From Chloroflexota bacterium (GTDB taxonomy: Bacteria; Chloroflexota; Dormibacteria; Dormibacterales; Dormibacteraceae): 44,447 nt of DNA. The translations under genes and the position numbers were made by a program. The notes beneath the pieces are model-generated. The model ran no database searches, was not told the DNA's origin, and saw nothing but the letters and a program-made list of their open reading frames with translations. Where the stretch lies: positions 1 to 44,447 of the forward strand of contig VBHB01000180.1 in NCBI GenBank assembly GCA_005880315.1, in the 5' to 3' direction. Of this stretch, positions 22,146-30,632 are shown piece by piece. Every line of letters starts with the position of its first letter. Within the stretch, counting starts at the first letter, position 1.

Positions 22146-24038
22146 TTAGGGCTCGATCCCCTTCTGGCTCGGGATCGTGTCCTTGATCGCCTGGTATGTC
22201 GACTGCGCGATGCCCGCGGCATCGAGGCCGCATGCCTTGAGGATGTCGGCGGCCTTGCCCTGGGGCAGGAACTCATCCGGTAGGGCCAGCATGCGGACGC
22301 GGCCGGCCAGCCCATGTGGAGCCAGCGCCTCCAGCACCGCGCCGCCGAAACCGCCGCTGCCCACGTTGTCCTCGACCGTGATCACCACCGGGTGGCGCCT
22401 CGCCCAATCGACGATGCGCGGATCTACCGGCTTCACCCAGCGGGCATTGACCACGGTGCACTCGACGTCCTGCAGCGCGAGTCGCTCCGCCGCCTCCTGC
22501 GCGACCTCGACCATCCGTCCCACCGCAAACATGACCGCATCGGAGCCCTTGCGCAGCTCCTCCCAGCGGCCGACCGGCAGCGGCTCTACGGGAAGGTCGG
22601 GTGTGGACGGAACGGGCCCCTTCGGATAGCGGATCGCGACCGGTCCATCGGTGGCGAGCGCGGTTTCCAGCACCGCGCAGAGCTCGGTGGCGTCGGCCGG
22701 AGCGACGACCTTCAAGTTGGGAATCATGCGCAGGTACGAAAGGTCGAAAACGCCATGGTGCGACGACCCGTCCGGACCGGTGACCCCTGCACGATCGATC
22801 ACGAACACGACGGGGAGCTTGTGCAGGGCGACGTCCATGATCGTCTGGTCGAACGCACGCGCCAGGAAGGTCGAGTAGATGCACACGACCGGGCGCATAC
22901 CGGCCATCGCCAGCCCTGCCGCGAAGGTGACCGCGTGCTGTTCGCAGATGCCGACGTCGAAGAAACGGTCGGGAAACTCCTTGGCGAAGTTGAGCAGCCC
23001 GGTCGACGATGCCATGGCGGCTGTGATCGCACAAACCTCCGGCCGTCGCATCGCGGCCGCCATCAACGCTTCTCCGAACACGTCGGTGTACGTGAGGTCG
23101 GTGGAGCGAGGCCGGCCGGTCAGCGGATCGAAGGCGCCAACTCCATGCAGCTTGTCGATCTCGTCCTCGACGGCGGGGCCGTAGCCGTGGCCTTTCTCGG
23201 TGACCACATGGACCACGACCGGGGACTTGAGCTTTTTGGCTCGCGAGAAGACGGCCTCGAGCTCAGCTTCGTCATGGCCGTCGACGACCCCTGCGTACTT
23301 GATGCCGAGGCTCTCGAAGACTGTCGACGGTTGCAGCAGCTGCTTGAGACTCTCCTTCACGCGATAGGCGGCCTGGTCGGCGGTGGCACCCACCAGGGGG
23401 AGGTCGCGCAGAATGCGCGAAATCTCCACCTTGACCCGTTCGTAGCGTGGGTCGATGCGCAGCTGTGAAAGGTGCCGCGCGAGCCCCCCGACGGTCGGAG
23501 CGTATGAGCGGCCGTTGTCGTTGATGACGATGATCAGGTTCTGCGGCTGCAGGTGTGCGATCTGATTGAGGGCTTCATACGCCATGCCGCCCGTCAACGC
23601 ACCGTCCCCGATCACGGCGACCACATAGCCGCCTTGCTTCTTTCGCATTCGCGCCTCCGCGATGCCGAGCGCATAGCTCAGCGATGTTGAGGCGTGGCTG
23701 TTCTCGACGAGGTCATGCTCGGATTCCTTGCGTGATGGATAGCCCGAGAGCCCATCCGCCTGGCGCAGACGCGCAAAGTCACGAGCCCTGCCGGTCACGA
23801 TCTTGTGGACGTATGCCTGGTGGCCTGTGTCCCAGACGATCGCGTCCTTCGGACTGTCGAATACTCGGTGCAGCGCGAACGTGAGCTCGACCACGCCGAG
23901 GTTGGGGGAGAGATGGCCGCCCGTTCGGGACGTCTGTTCGACCAGGAAGGCGCGCACCTCGCCGGCAAGCTGTGCCAGCCGGCCCTGGTCGAGCTGGCGG
24001 AGGTCGGCGGGTGAGTTGATCGTCTCGAGAATGGCCAT
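22146..24038 (-). CDS. dxs: 1-deoxy-D-xylulose-5-phosphate synthase
   Basis: 630 aa, full length. It condenses pyruvate and glyceraldehyde 3-phosphate in a TPP-dependent reaction, the first step of the MEP isoprenoid pathway. Landmarks: WDTGHQAYVHKIVTGR, the TPP motif G-D-G-A-L-T-G-G-M-A-Y-E-A-L-N, H-G-V-G-A-F-D-P for the middle domain, the catalytic Glu in D-V-G-I-C-E-Q-H-A-V-T-F-A-A-G-L-A, and DRAGVTGPDGSSHHGVFDL. It lies 76 bp downstream of the LutBA-type gene on the same strand. Start ATG 24038, with TTAACA close upstream. Confidence 0.97.
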   Translation of the reverse strand: MAILETINSPADLRQLDQGRLAQLAGEVRAFLVEQTSRTGGHLSPNLGVVELTFALHRVFDSPKDAIVWDTGHQAYVHKIVTGRARDFARLRQADGLSGYPSRKESEHDLVENSHASTSLSYALGIAEARMRKKQGGYVVAVIGDGALTGGMAYEALNQIAHLQPQNLIIVINDNGRSYAPTVGGLARHLSQLRIDPRYERVKVEISRILRDLPLVGATADQAAYRVKESLKQLLQPSTVFESLGIKYAGVVDGHDEAELEAVFSRAKKLKSPVVVHVVTEKGHGYGPAVEDEIDKLHGVGAFDPLTGRPRSTDLTYTDVFGEALMAAAMRRPEVCAITAAMASSTGLLNFAKEFPDRFFDVGICEQHAVTFAAGLAMAGMRPVVCIYSTFLARAFDQTIMDVALHKLPVVFVIDRAGVTGPDGSSHHGVFDLSYLRMIPNLKVVAPADATELCAVLETALATDGPVAIRYPKGPVPSTPDLPVEPLPVGRWEELRKGSDAVMFAVGRMVEVAQEAAERLALQDVECTVVNARWVKPVDPRIVDWARRHPVVITVEDNVGSGGFGGAVLEALAPHGLAGRVRMLALPDEFLPQGKAADILKACGLDAAGIAQSTYQAIKDTIPSQKGIEP

Positions 24039-24114
24039 GTCTTTGTTAACGCGTCGACCTGCTGATGCGTTGCGCCGCCCGGATCAAAACTCTTTCCAGT
24101 ATGGCCGGTGGGAC

Positions 24115-26178
24115 CTACGCGAGGTGCTCCGCAACCAGCTCCAGCACGTGTGCCACGCGCAGTTTCATGCCCCGCTTTCGTGCAGCGGTGGCGATGTGGA
24201 CGAGACAGCCCGGGTTGTCCGAAGCGACCACCGTGCAACCGGTCTTGGCGATCGCGTCCAGCTTCCATTCCGCGAGCCGCCCGGCCACTCCCGGCCACTC
24301 GAGGCTGAACGTGCCGCCGAAGCCGCAGCAGTTGGCGATGTCGGGAATGTTCTCGACCTCGTAGCCGGCGAGATCGAGCAGCTGGCGTGGCTCGCTCTTG
24401 AGGCCGAGCTGCCGCAGGGTCTGGCAGGAGTCGTGGTAGGCAACCTTGAGGCTCATCTGGTCGGTGCGTACCAGCTCGGGGCGGCCGGCCAGGAGCTCGA
24501 GGACGAAGCGCGTCGAATCTCGGAAGCGCGCTTGCAGCCCAGGGTCGGGCGCCCCGCCCCAATCCGCGGCGTCGATGGTGAAAGCGCCGAAGCAGGAAGC
24601 TGAGGGAGTCACGATCAGGCCCTTGGAATCCCGAAGGCTTTCCGAGAGCTTTGTATTCAATTTGTCTGCGCTTTCGAAGTCCCCGGCGTTGGCGGAAATG
24701 AGCCCGCAGCACCACTGCCCCTTGGGAAACTCAACCCTGTAGCCGGCGGCGACCGCGATTCGCTCGAGGGCGACGGCAGACTCAGGCCGCATGCGATCGA
24801 CCATGCACGACGCGAAGATGGTCAGCGGCTCGCCGTCGCCCCTCGACGTCGCGGGCGCCTGGTCGCGATACGGCACGCGCGCCAGGCGCGGGGTTCCCGC
24901 CAACAGACCGCTGAATGGCGCGCCCGCCCGCAAAAGGCGGTCGGCGAGCTCGGGCCGCTTCCAGACGCCCAGCACCGCCTTCTTGCGCAGCGACTTGCGG
25001 CCCTTGCGACGGTGCTCGAGGATCTGCCGCGGCAGCGGGATGTCGACGGGGCAGACCTCCTGGCACGCGTTGCACTGCGTGCACAACGTGTTGGGCAGGT
25101 CGGCCTCCTCGAGCCCGTGATGAAATGGCGTCAGCACGAGCCCGATCGGTCCGTTGTAGATGTGCCCGAACTGATGCCCGCTCACCGCCATGAACGGCGG
25201 GCACGCGTTGGAGCAAGCACCGCACCGGATGCATGTGAGGGCGTCGCGAAACACCGGATCGGCAAGCATGTCCGTGCGGCCGTTGTCGAGGATCACGCAA
25301 TGCATCTCTTTGGGTCCGTGCACGCCGATCGTCAACGACTGCTCGATGTCGGCGGAGCGCGACGGGCCGGTGATCCAGTTCACATAGCTGGTCATGATCT
25401 GGCCGGTGCCGCTGCGGGGCAACATGCGCAGCATTGCGACCGCATCGTCGAGGGATGCAACCACCTTGTCGATGCCGAAGACCGCAATGTGAACTGGAGG
25501 CAGCGTGGTCGTGAGGTCGGCATTGCCTTCGTTGGTGACGAGCACGATCGTCCCCGTCTCCGCGATGGCCATGTTGGCCCCGCTGATGCCGACCGCGGCT
25601 GAGATGAACTTCTGCCGCAGCGACTCGCGGGCAAAAGCCTGGATCGCCTCCACCGTCGGCTCGGTGCCGAAAACCCGCGCCGCATCCTCCTTGGTGAGGT
25701 GGATGGCGGGGGCGATGATGTGAGAGGGATGGGTATGCGTGAGCTGCACCATGCGTTCACCGAGGTCTGTCTCGACGACTTCCATGCCCAGCGACTCGAG
25801 ATACGGGTTCAGCTCGATCTCCTCGCCCGCCATCGACTTGACCTTGGTCACCACCGGGCGCTGCTGCCCGCCCGCGGCGTTCCAGCAGATCTGCCCGACG
25901 ATCTCGCGCGCCTCGGCCGCACTCTTCGCGTAATGGGCCTTGCCGCCGACGGCCTCAAGCCGTTCCGCGAATGCCTCCACCAGCTCGGGCAGTCGCTCGA
26001 GGTTCGCGCGGCGGCGGTCCTTCAGGTCGGCGCGGCCGGCGGCGAAGTCGAAATTCTTGAATGCGGCATCGCGGCGGCTGCGCAGCCCGGTCATCGCATG
26101 GATGAGCGCGCCCTGAAGCCTGTCGTCGTCGAGGGCCCGGTTGACGCGCCCCGCGAAGTGGCGCCGGGACTCAGGCAC
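24115..26178 (-). CDS. LutB-LutA fusion: LUD domain, two 4Fe-4S clusters and two CCG domains
   Basis: 687 aa from GTG 26178. Residues ~60-300 form a LUD domain (FISAAVGISGANMAIAETGTIVLVTNEGN). C316-x2-C-x2-C-x3-C326-P and C366-x2-C-x2-C-x3-C376-P are two ferredoxin-type 4Fe-4S sites. From ~450 on is a LutA/GlpC-type part with two CCG domains (IFASCMVD ... WCCGL at 490-492; HDSCQTL ... NCCGFGG at 617-619), which bind Fe-S clusters in HdrB/LutA. In Bacillus, LutA, LutB and LutC are separate and oxidise L-lactate. Here LutB and LutA are one chain, and no separate LutC is near. It overlaps the DUF255 stop by 8 nt. Confidence 0.9.
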   Translation of the reverse strand: MPESRRHFAGRVNRALDDDRLQGALIHAMTGLRSRRDAAFKNFDFAAGRADLKDRRRANLERLPELVEAFAERLEAVGGKAHYAKSAAEAREIVGQICWNAAGGQQRPVVTKVKSMAGEEIELNPYLESLGMEVVETDLGERMVQLTHTHPSHIIAPAIHLTKEDAARVFGTEPTVEAIQAFARESLRQKFISAAVGISGANMAIAETGTIVLVTNEGNADLTTTLPPVHIAVFGIDKVVASLDDAVAMLRMLPRSGTGQIMTSYVNWITGPSRSADIEQSLTIGVHGPKEMHCVILDNGRTDMLADPVFRDALTCIRCGACSNACPPFMAVSGHQFGHIYNGPIGLVLTPFHHGLEEADLPNTLCTQCNACQEVCPVDIPLPRQILEHRRKGRKSLRKKAVLGVWKRPELADRLLRAGAPFSGLLAGTPRLARVPYRDQAPATSRGDGEPLTIFASCMVDRMRPESAVALERIAVAAGYRVEFPKGQWCCGLISANAGDFESADKLNTKLSESLRDSKGLIVTPSASCFGAFTIDAADWGGAPDPGLQARFRDSTRFVLELLAGRPELVRTDQMSLKVAYHDSCQTLRQLGLKSEPRQLLDLAGYEVENIPDIANCCGFGGTFSLEWPGVAGRLAEWKLDAIAKTGCTVVASDNPGCLVHIATAARKRGMKLRVAHVLELVAEHLA

Positions 26179-27844
26179 GCGCTTGGCGCGCTTCGAGAAT
26201 CGCCTCGCCGAGCGCAGCTGGTGTTGACACCGGCGCCAAGCATATGGTCCCGACGCACACGACGGCGCGGTCGTCCTGGGTGGGGTCGATCACGGCGTAC
26301 GGATCCGCAAGCACGGCCGCGCGCGCAAGCATCTCGTTGCCAGTGCTTACTTTGATCACGTGGCTCAATCGATCGAGGGCGCGCGCAAAGACCGCGGCCA
26401 TCAGCCCGTACTGGCGCGGCAGCGCGGCGACGGACTCGAGGGCGCGGCGAGCGCGAGCCAGGTACGGCTGCTCCGGATCGCCATCGAGCGCGTCGAGCTC
26501 CATGAGTGCCATGGCGGCGATCGAATTCTCCGCGAGCGGCTTGATGGGCTCGCTCAGGCGGCCGAGCTGGTCGGCGCCGGCGTGGTCGAAATAGCCGCCG
26601 AGCTCGGGGTCGCCGTACCGGTCGTCGAGGTGCCGGGCGATGTCGCGGGCCTTCGTCAGCCAGTCCCCCGGCACGGCCGACTGGTGTGCGCGCACCGCGG
26701 CCAACAACCCCCAGGCCTGGTCGGGCAGCTGGCCATCGACGCCCTCCCCGTGGGTGAGGCCTGCGCCCGGCCGGTAGCGATCGGCGAACAGACTATCCAG
26801 CAGCGCGCTCGCGTTTTCGCGCAGCGAGGGCCGCTCACACCGGCGGGCCGCATCCAGGTACGCGATCGCGAGCGCCGCATTCCAGGACGTGTAGACGCGG
26901 CGGTCGACGTACGGGGCGGCAGTGCCAGCGCGGCCTTCGGCGTCAAGTGAGTAGTAGTGCTCGTCGGCGTCCTGGCTGCCCGCGTAGAGCCCGGTCGCGG
27001 GATCGCGCAGCACCCGGTCGAGATAGCTGGTCGTGGTGTCCAACGCCGGCTTCAGGCCGGCCAGAGAAAGGGCGCTCACCAGGCCCGCGTGGTCCTCGAG
27101 CATCTTTTCGAAGTGGGGCACGCTCCAGTCCTGCGTGGTCGAGTAGCGAAAGAAGCCGCCTTCCACATGGTCGTACGTGCCCCCGGCAGCCATGCGGTCG
27201 AGCGTGTGCGTCGCCATCCCGCGCAGCGTTACATCCGAACGCAGCTGAGCCTGCTCGAGCAGGAGGAGGATGGCGTCCGTCTGCGGAAACTTGGGTGCGG
27301 ATCCAAAGCCGCCGTATTCGGCGTCGTAGGCGTTCTTTGTCGCCTCGACTATGGAGTCGACGGCTGTGCCTTCGAGCGTGCCCGCGCTGCGCGCGATGGC
27401 TGAGCTCCCGCGTTTTTTTCCCTCCAGCACTTTGCCGGCAATCTCCGGCTGATGCGTGCGGTAGTAGTTGGAGACGCGCGCGAGGGCGTCGACCATCTGG
27501 TCGGCAGGCATGTAGGTCGCGCCGGTGAGGATCTCGCCGGTCGAGGTGAGAAATGCCGTCGTCGGCCAACCACCCATGTTGTAGCGCTGGTTGATGTCGG
27601 GCCGAAGGTCGTTGTCGACGCGGACGGCGAGGTACTCGCGATTGATGAGGTCGATCACGCCGGGGTGCGAATACGTGGTCTCGTCCATGACGTGGCACCA
27701 GTGGCACCAGACCGCCGATATAGAAAGGAGGATGGGGCGGTTGAGCCGGCGCGCATCCGAGAATGCCTCCTCGGACCACGTGTGCCAGTTGATCTCGTGG
27801 GCACGATTGGGCCGGGGCGAGAAATGAAAAGGGCTCTCGCTCAC
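26171..27844 (-). CDS. DUF255 thioredoxin-domain / (alpha/alpha)6-barrel protein (YyaL-type)
   Basis: 557 aa. GTG 27844 is chosen because it lies 6 nt after TACGCT and begins just before the conserved HEINWHTWSEEAFSDARRLNRPILLSISAVWCHWCHVMDETTY. This N-terminal thioredoxin-like domain carries the C-H-W-C redox motif. Then come YNMGGWPTTAFL and a long helical barrel (YGGFGSAPKFPQTD, GGTYDHVEGGFFRYSTTQDWSVPHFEKMLEDHAGL, YTSWNAALAIAYLDAARR) related to N-acylglucosamine epimerases. The family (spermatogenesis-associated 20-like) is of unsettled function. It is shorter than the usual ~650-700 aa. Divergent from the M20 peptidase across only 28 bp. Confidence 0.9.
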   Translation of the reverse strand: MSESPFHFSPRPNRAHEINWHTWSEEAFSDARRLNRPILLSISAVWCHWCHVMDETTYSHPGVIDLINREYLAVRVDNDLRPDINQRYNMGGWPTTAFLTSTGEILTGATYMPADQMVDALARVSNYYRTHQPEIAGKVLEGKKRGSSAIARSAGTLEGTAVDSIVEATKNAYDAEYGGFGSAPKFPQTDAILLLLEQAQLRSDVTLRGMATHTLDRMAAGGTYDHVEGGFFRYSTTQDWSVPHFEKMLEDHAGLVSALSLAGLKPALDTTTSYLDRVLRDPATGLYAGSQDADEHYYSLDAEGRAGTAAPYVDRRVYTSWNAALAIAYLDAARRCERPSLRENASALLDSLFADRYRPGAGLTHGEGVDGQLPDQAWGLLAAVRAHQSAVPGDWLTKARDIARHLDDRYGDPELGGYFDHAGADQLGRLSEPIKPLAENSIAAMALMELDALDGDPEQPYLARARRALESVAALPRQYGLMAAVFARALDRLSHVIKVSTGNEMLARAAVLADPYAVIDPTQDDRAVVCVGTICLAPVSTPAALGEAILEARQARA

Positions 27845-27850
27845 ATAGTT

Positions 27851-27856
27851 AGCGTA
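27851..27856 (-). promoter_or_regulatory. Putative leaderless -10 hexamer TACGCT
   Basis: On the minus strand, TACGCT is followed by exactly 6 nt and the GTG at 27844. It lies within the 28-bp gap between divergent genes, so any -35 would fall inside the M20 peptidase gene. Confidence 0.5.
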
Positions 27857-27872
27857 GTGAAAGAATGAACCG

Positions 27873-29231
27873 GTGATCTCAACCAGCGCCGTCGACGCGT
27901 ACATCGAGAAGAACTCGCGCCGCTTCATCGAGGAGCTCGAGGAGCTCTGTGGTTTTCCGAGCATCTCGAACCACGGGTTGGATGCGGTACGGCCGGCACG
28001 AGACTGGATCGGACAGCGCCTGAGCCGGTTCACGGACCGGGTGGAGACGCTGGACGAGGGCGGCATGCCGGCCCTTTACGCGGAAGTGCCCGGAACCGGA
28101 CGGCGAAAGCTGCTCCTGTACCAGCACTACGACGTGCAGCCGGTCGACCCAATCGAGCTCTGGGACTCTGATCCGTTCAAGCCGGCCGAGAGGGATGGCA
28201 GGATCATCGCCCGCGGCGTCGCCGATGACAAGGCGGACGTGATGGCGCGGATCCACGCGCTCGAGACATTGAAGGGCCTTGGCGAGATCCCGGTCACGTT
28301 GCGATTCCTCGTCGAGGGCGAGGAGGAGATCGGCTCCAAGACCTTCGAGAAGATCGCCCACAAGCACGCCGACAAGCTGCGTGCGGACGGCTGCCTGTGG
28401 GAGTCGGGCTCGTCCTTCGACGACAGCGGGCGGCCCACCTTGCAGTTCGGGTGCCGCGGTCTCCTCTATGTGCAGCTGCGCGTGAAGCTGCTCGGGTACG
28501 ACCAGCACTCCGGCTTCGCGTCCATCTATCCGTCTGCGCCTGCGTACCTGATCGAGGCGCTCGCCAGCCTGCGCGACCAGGAGATGAACATCCGCATCGA
28601 TGGGTTCTATGAGCGGGTCGTGGAGCCCACCGACGCCGACCGGCAGATGATGGCGAGGATCGACCCCGAGATAGAGAAGCGAAAGAAGCTCGTCGGCTTC
28701 GAACGCCTGATGCGCGACACGGCGCCGGAGCATGTCATCGAGCAGCTCCTGTTCACGCCGACCTGCAACATCGCCGGCATCACCACCGGCTACCAGGGCC
28801 CCGGCTCGAAGACGGTGCTGCCGGCCGAAGCGTCGGCCAAGCTCGATTTCCGGCTCGTCCCGGACCAGGATCCAGAAGAGATCCTGGCGCGGCTGCGCAA
28901 GCACCTGGACGCCCGCGGTTTCGAAAAGGTTGAGATCGTGTCGCACGATGGCGAGAAGCCGGCGCGCTCCGATCCCAACTCGGCGGTGGCTCGCACCGTG
29001 ATCGACTGCGTCAAGGAGCTGTACGGCGAGCCCGTCTTGTGGCCTTTCATGCCGGCCACCGGGCCGATGCATCCCGTCGTCTCAGACCTCGGCGTGCCCA
29101 CCGTGCTGCCGGTCGGCGTCGGCCGGCCGGACAACCGGATCCACGCGCCCAACGAGAACATCCACGCCGCCGACTACATCAACACCATCCGGCTGATGTG
29201 CCGCGTCTGGGAACGCTTCGGCGCCGGATAG
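27873..29231 (+). CDS. M20-family metallopeptidase (dipeptidase)
   Basis: 452 aa. M20 di-zinc site: LYQHYDVQP (His), RGVADDKAD (bridging Asp), VEGEEEIGS (catalytic Glu and metal Glu), CLWESGS (Asp/Glu position) and RIHAPNENI (last His). The lid/dimerisation domain lies at about 190-310, including YDQHSGF. This is the DapE/ArgE/CPDG2 superfamily, closest to dipeptidases that release C-terminal amino acids. GTG 27873 is the start; a weak GAAAG precedes it. A ferredoxin gene follows 9 bp after the stop. Confidence 0.93.
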   Translation: MISTSAVDAYIEKNSRRFIEELEELCGFPSISNHGLDAVRPARDWIGQRLSRFTDRVETLDEGGMPALYAEVPGTGRRKLLLYQHYDVQPVDPIELWDSDPFKPAERDGRIIARGVADDKADVMARIHALETLKGLGEIPVTLRFLVEGEEEIGSKTFEKIAHKHADKLRADGCLWESGSSFDDSGRPTLQFGCRGLLYVQLRVKLLGYDQHSGFASIYPSAPAYLIEALASLRDQEMNIRIDGFYERVVEPTDADRQMMARIDPEIEKRKKLVGFERLMRDTAPEHVIEQLLFTPTCNIAGITTGYQGPGSKTVLPAEASAKLDFRLVPDQDPEEILARLRKHLDARGFEKVEIVSHDGEKPARSDPNSAVARTVIDCVKELYGEPVLWPFMPATGPMHPVVSDLGVPTVLPVGVGRPDNRIHAPNENIHAADYINTIRLMCRVWERFGAG

Positions 29232-29234
29232 ACT
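29229..29234 (+). promoter_or_regulatory. Putative leaderless -10 hexamer TAGACT inside the peptidase stop
   Basis: TAGACT contains the M20 peptidase stop TAG and is followed by exactly 6 nt and the ATG at 29241, so the ferredoxin gene may have its own start point. Confidence 0.4.
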
Positions 29235-29240
29235 TTGGTG

Positions 29241-29528
29241 ATGGAGAAGCTCACCGAGAAGCTCTTCACGGTCAAGTACAAAGAGGACACCGGGCGGCCG
29301 CACATCGAGATCACCGACCAGGCCGTCTGCGCCAACGACTGCAAGGGCAAGTACTGCACCCATTTCTGCCCGGCGGGCGTCTACGAGTGGAACGAGGAGC
29401 AGAAGAAGACCCTCGTCAGCTCCGGCAACTGCATCGAGTGTGGCGCCTGCTCGATCGGCTGCCCGTTCGACAACATCGCCTGCCACAGCCCCCGGGGCGG
29501 CTTTGGCGCCCAGTACAAGTTTGGGTAG
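29241..29528 (+). CDS. FixX-like ferredoxin (4Fe-4S)
   Basis: 95 aa from ATG 29241; GTG 29238 and TTG 29235 are in frame just upstream. The sequence FTVKYKEDTGRPHIEI is followed by CANDCKGKYCTHFCPAGVYEW and CIECGACSIGCPFDNIACHSPRGGFG, with eight or more cysteines for Fe-S binding. The layout matches FixX/ferredoxin-like partners of ETF-quinone oxidoreductase (FixC). No fixABC genes are nearby; the next gene is a thioredoxin-reductase-type flavoprotein. The partner is therefore unknown. Confidence 0.88.
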   Translation: MEKLTEKLFTVKYKEDTGRPHIEITDQAVCANDCKGKYCTHFCPAGVYEWNEEQKKTLVSSGNCIECGACSIGCPFDNIACHSPRGGFGAQYKFG

Positions 29529-29577
29529 GGACGCCGGGAGGAATACCAACCACCCCGCCGCACTTGGATCTGATGGA

Positions 29578-30442
29578 ATGAGCAATCACGATGTAGTCAT
29601 CGTCGGAGGCGGTCCTGCCGGGCTGGCGGCCGGCCTCTACACATCCCGGATGAACCTCAAGACGCTGCTGCTTGACCGGGGCCCCCTCGGCGGGCAGCTG
29701 CTGAATACCGAGCTGGTCGAGGACTACCCGGGCTATGAGTCCATCCTGGGCACGGAGCTGGCGACCAAGATGGGCGACCACGCGCGGAAATTCGGCCTCG
29801 AGGTCCGCGAGTTCGAACCGGTCAAGGAGATCGACAAAGCGGGGACGACAAAGGTCATCCGGCTGGAGTCGGGCGACGAAATTCGCACCCCGGCCCTGAT
29901 CATGGCCGCGGGCGGCCTGCCTCGCTACCTGGGCGTCGCCGGGGAGAAGGAGTTCTGGGGCCGCGGCGTCAGCTACTGCGCGGTCTGCGATGGCGCCTTC
30001 TTCAAGGGCCAGGAGCTGGCCGTGGTCGGTGGCGGTGACGCCGCCGTCGAGGAGGGCGAATTCCTGACCCGCTACGCCAAGAAGGTCTACATCCTCCATC
30101 GCCGAGACCAGCTGCGCGCGCAGCCGATCCTGATCGATAGAGCGCGCGCCAACCCGAAGATCGAGTTCATCCTCGAGGCCGGCGTCAAAGAGATCGTCGG
30201 TGTTCATCTTCATCGGGTTCGTGCCCAACTCTGGCCTGTTCAAGTTTCACGTCAACCACGACGAGGGCGGCTACATCATCACCGACCGCAACCTGCAGAC
30301 CTCGGAACCCGGGATCTGGGCGGTCGGCGATGTGCGCCAGCAGCTGACCAAGCAGATCGCAACGGCGGTCGGCGATGGCACCACGGCCGCGGTGGCCGCT
30401 GCCGCATATGTCACCTCATTGAAGGACGCGACCCGGGCTTAA
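29578..30442 (+). pseudogene. trxB: Thioredoxin reductase-type flavoprotein, frameshifted by an internal deletion
   Basis: ATG 29578 starts MSNHDVVIVGGGPAGLAAGLY (FAD Rossmann). The redox motif SYCAVCDGAFF (C-A-V-C) and the NADPH-binding VVGGGDAAVEEGEFLTRY follow in frame to KEIVG (about 30199). Then the homologous sequence continues in another frame: VFIFIGFVPNSGLF, EPGIWAVGDVRQQLTKQIATAVGDGT, ending TAA at 30442. About 23-25 residues normally between these parts are absent, and the lost length is 2 modulo 3. In the first frame translation runs on into nonsense to 30522. TrxB moves electrons from NADPH to thioredoxin. Either a real pseudogene or an assembly error. Confidence 0.85.
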
Positions 30443-30450
30443 CTCGGGGA

Positions 30451-30630
30451 GGGGACAGTCCCCACCGCGATTCCATCTGTCCCCACTGCGATTTTCTGGC
30501 CGCTTGCAGAGTGGAGCTTTAGGCCGGATTTACTCCGGCCATCCCCCAAGCACGCCACCTGCCAGTCGCCACCCAGCGTGGCTGAGGAGAGGGGTTGGCC
30601 CGCGGAGGGGACATCTGTCCCCACCGCGAT
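30451..30630. repeat. Repeated GTCCCCACCGCGAT motif with hairpins
   Basis: The 190-bp gap between trxB and DUF3048 holds three copies of GTCCCCAC(C/T)GCGAT, at 30458-30471, 30479-30492 and 30617-30630. Two sit in palindromes: GGGGAC-A-GTCCCC (30451-30463) and GGGGACA-TC-TGTCCCC (30607-30622). Looks like a dispersed intergenic repeat; no coding frame is evident. Confidence 0.6.
30522..30540. terminator. Hairpin between convergent trxB and DUF3048
   Basis: GGCCGGA (30522-30528)/TCCGGCC (30534-30540), loop TTTAC. No T-run follows, so it is only a possible terminator. Confidence 0.4.
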
Positions 30631-30632
30631 CT

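Noticed and set aside
22314-23468. Plus-strand frame of 384 aa opposite dxs
   Set aside because: dxs is full length with all TPP motifs. The opposite frame has no domain.
27879-29072. Minus-strand frame of 397 aa opposite the M20 peptidase
   Set aside because: The plus strand keeps all M20 metal ligands. The antisense frame is composition-driven.
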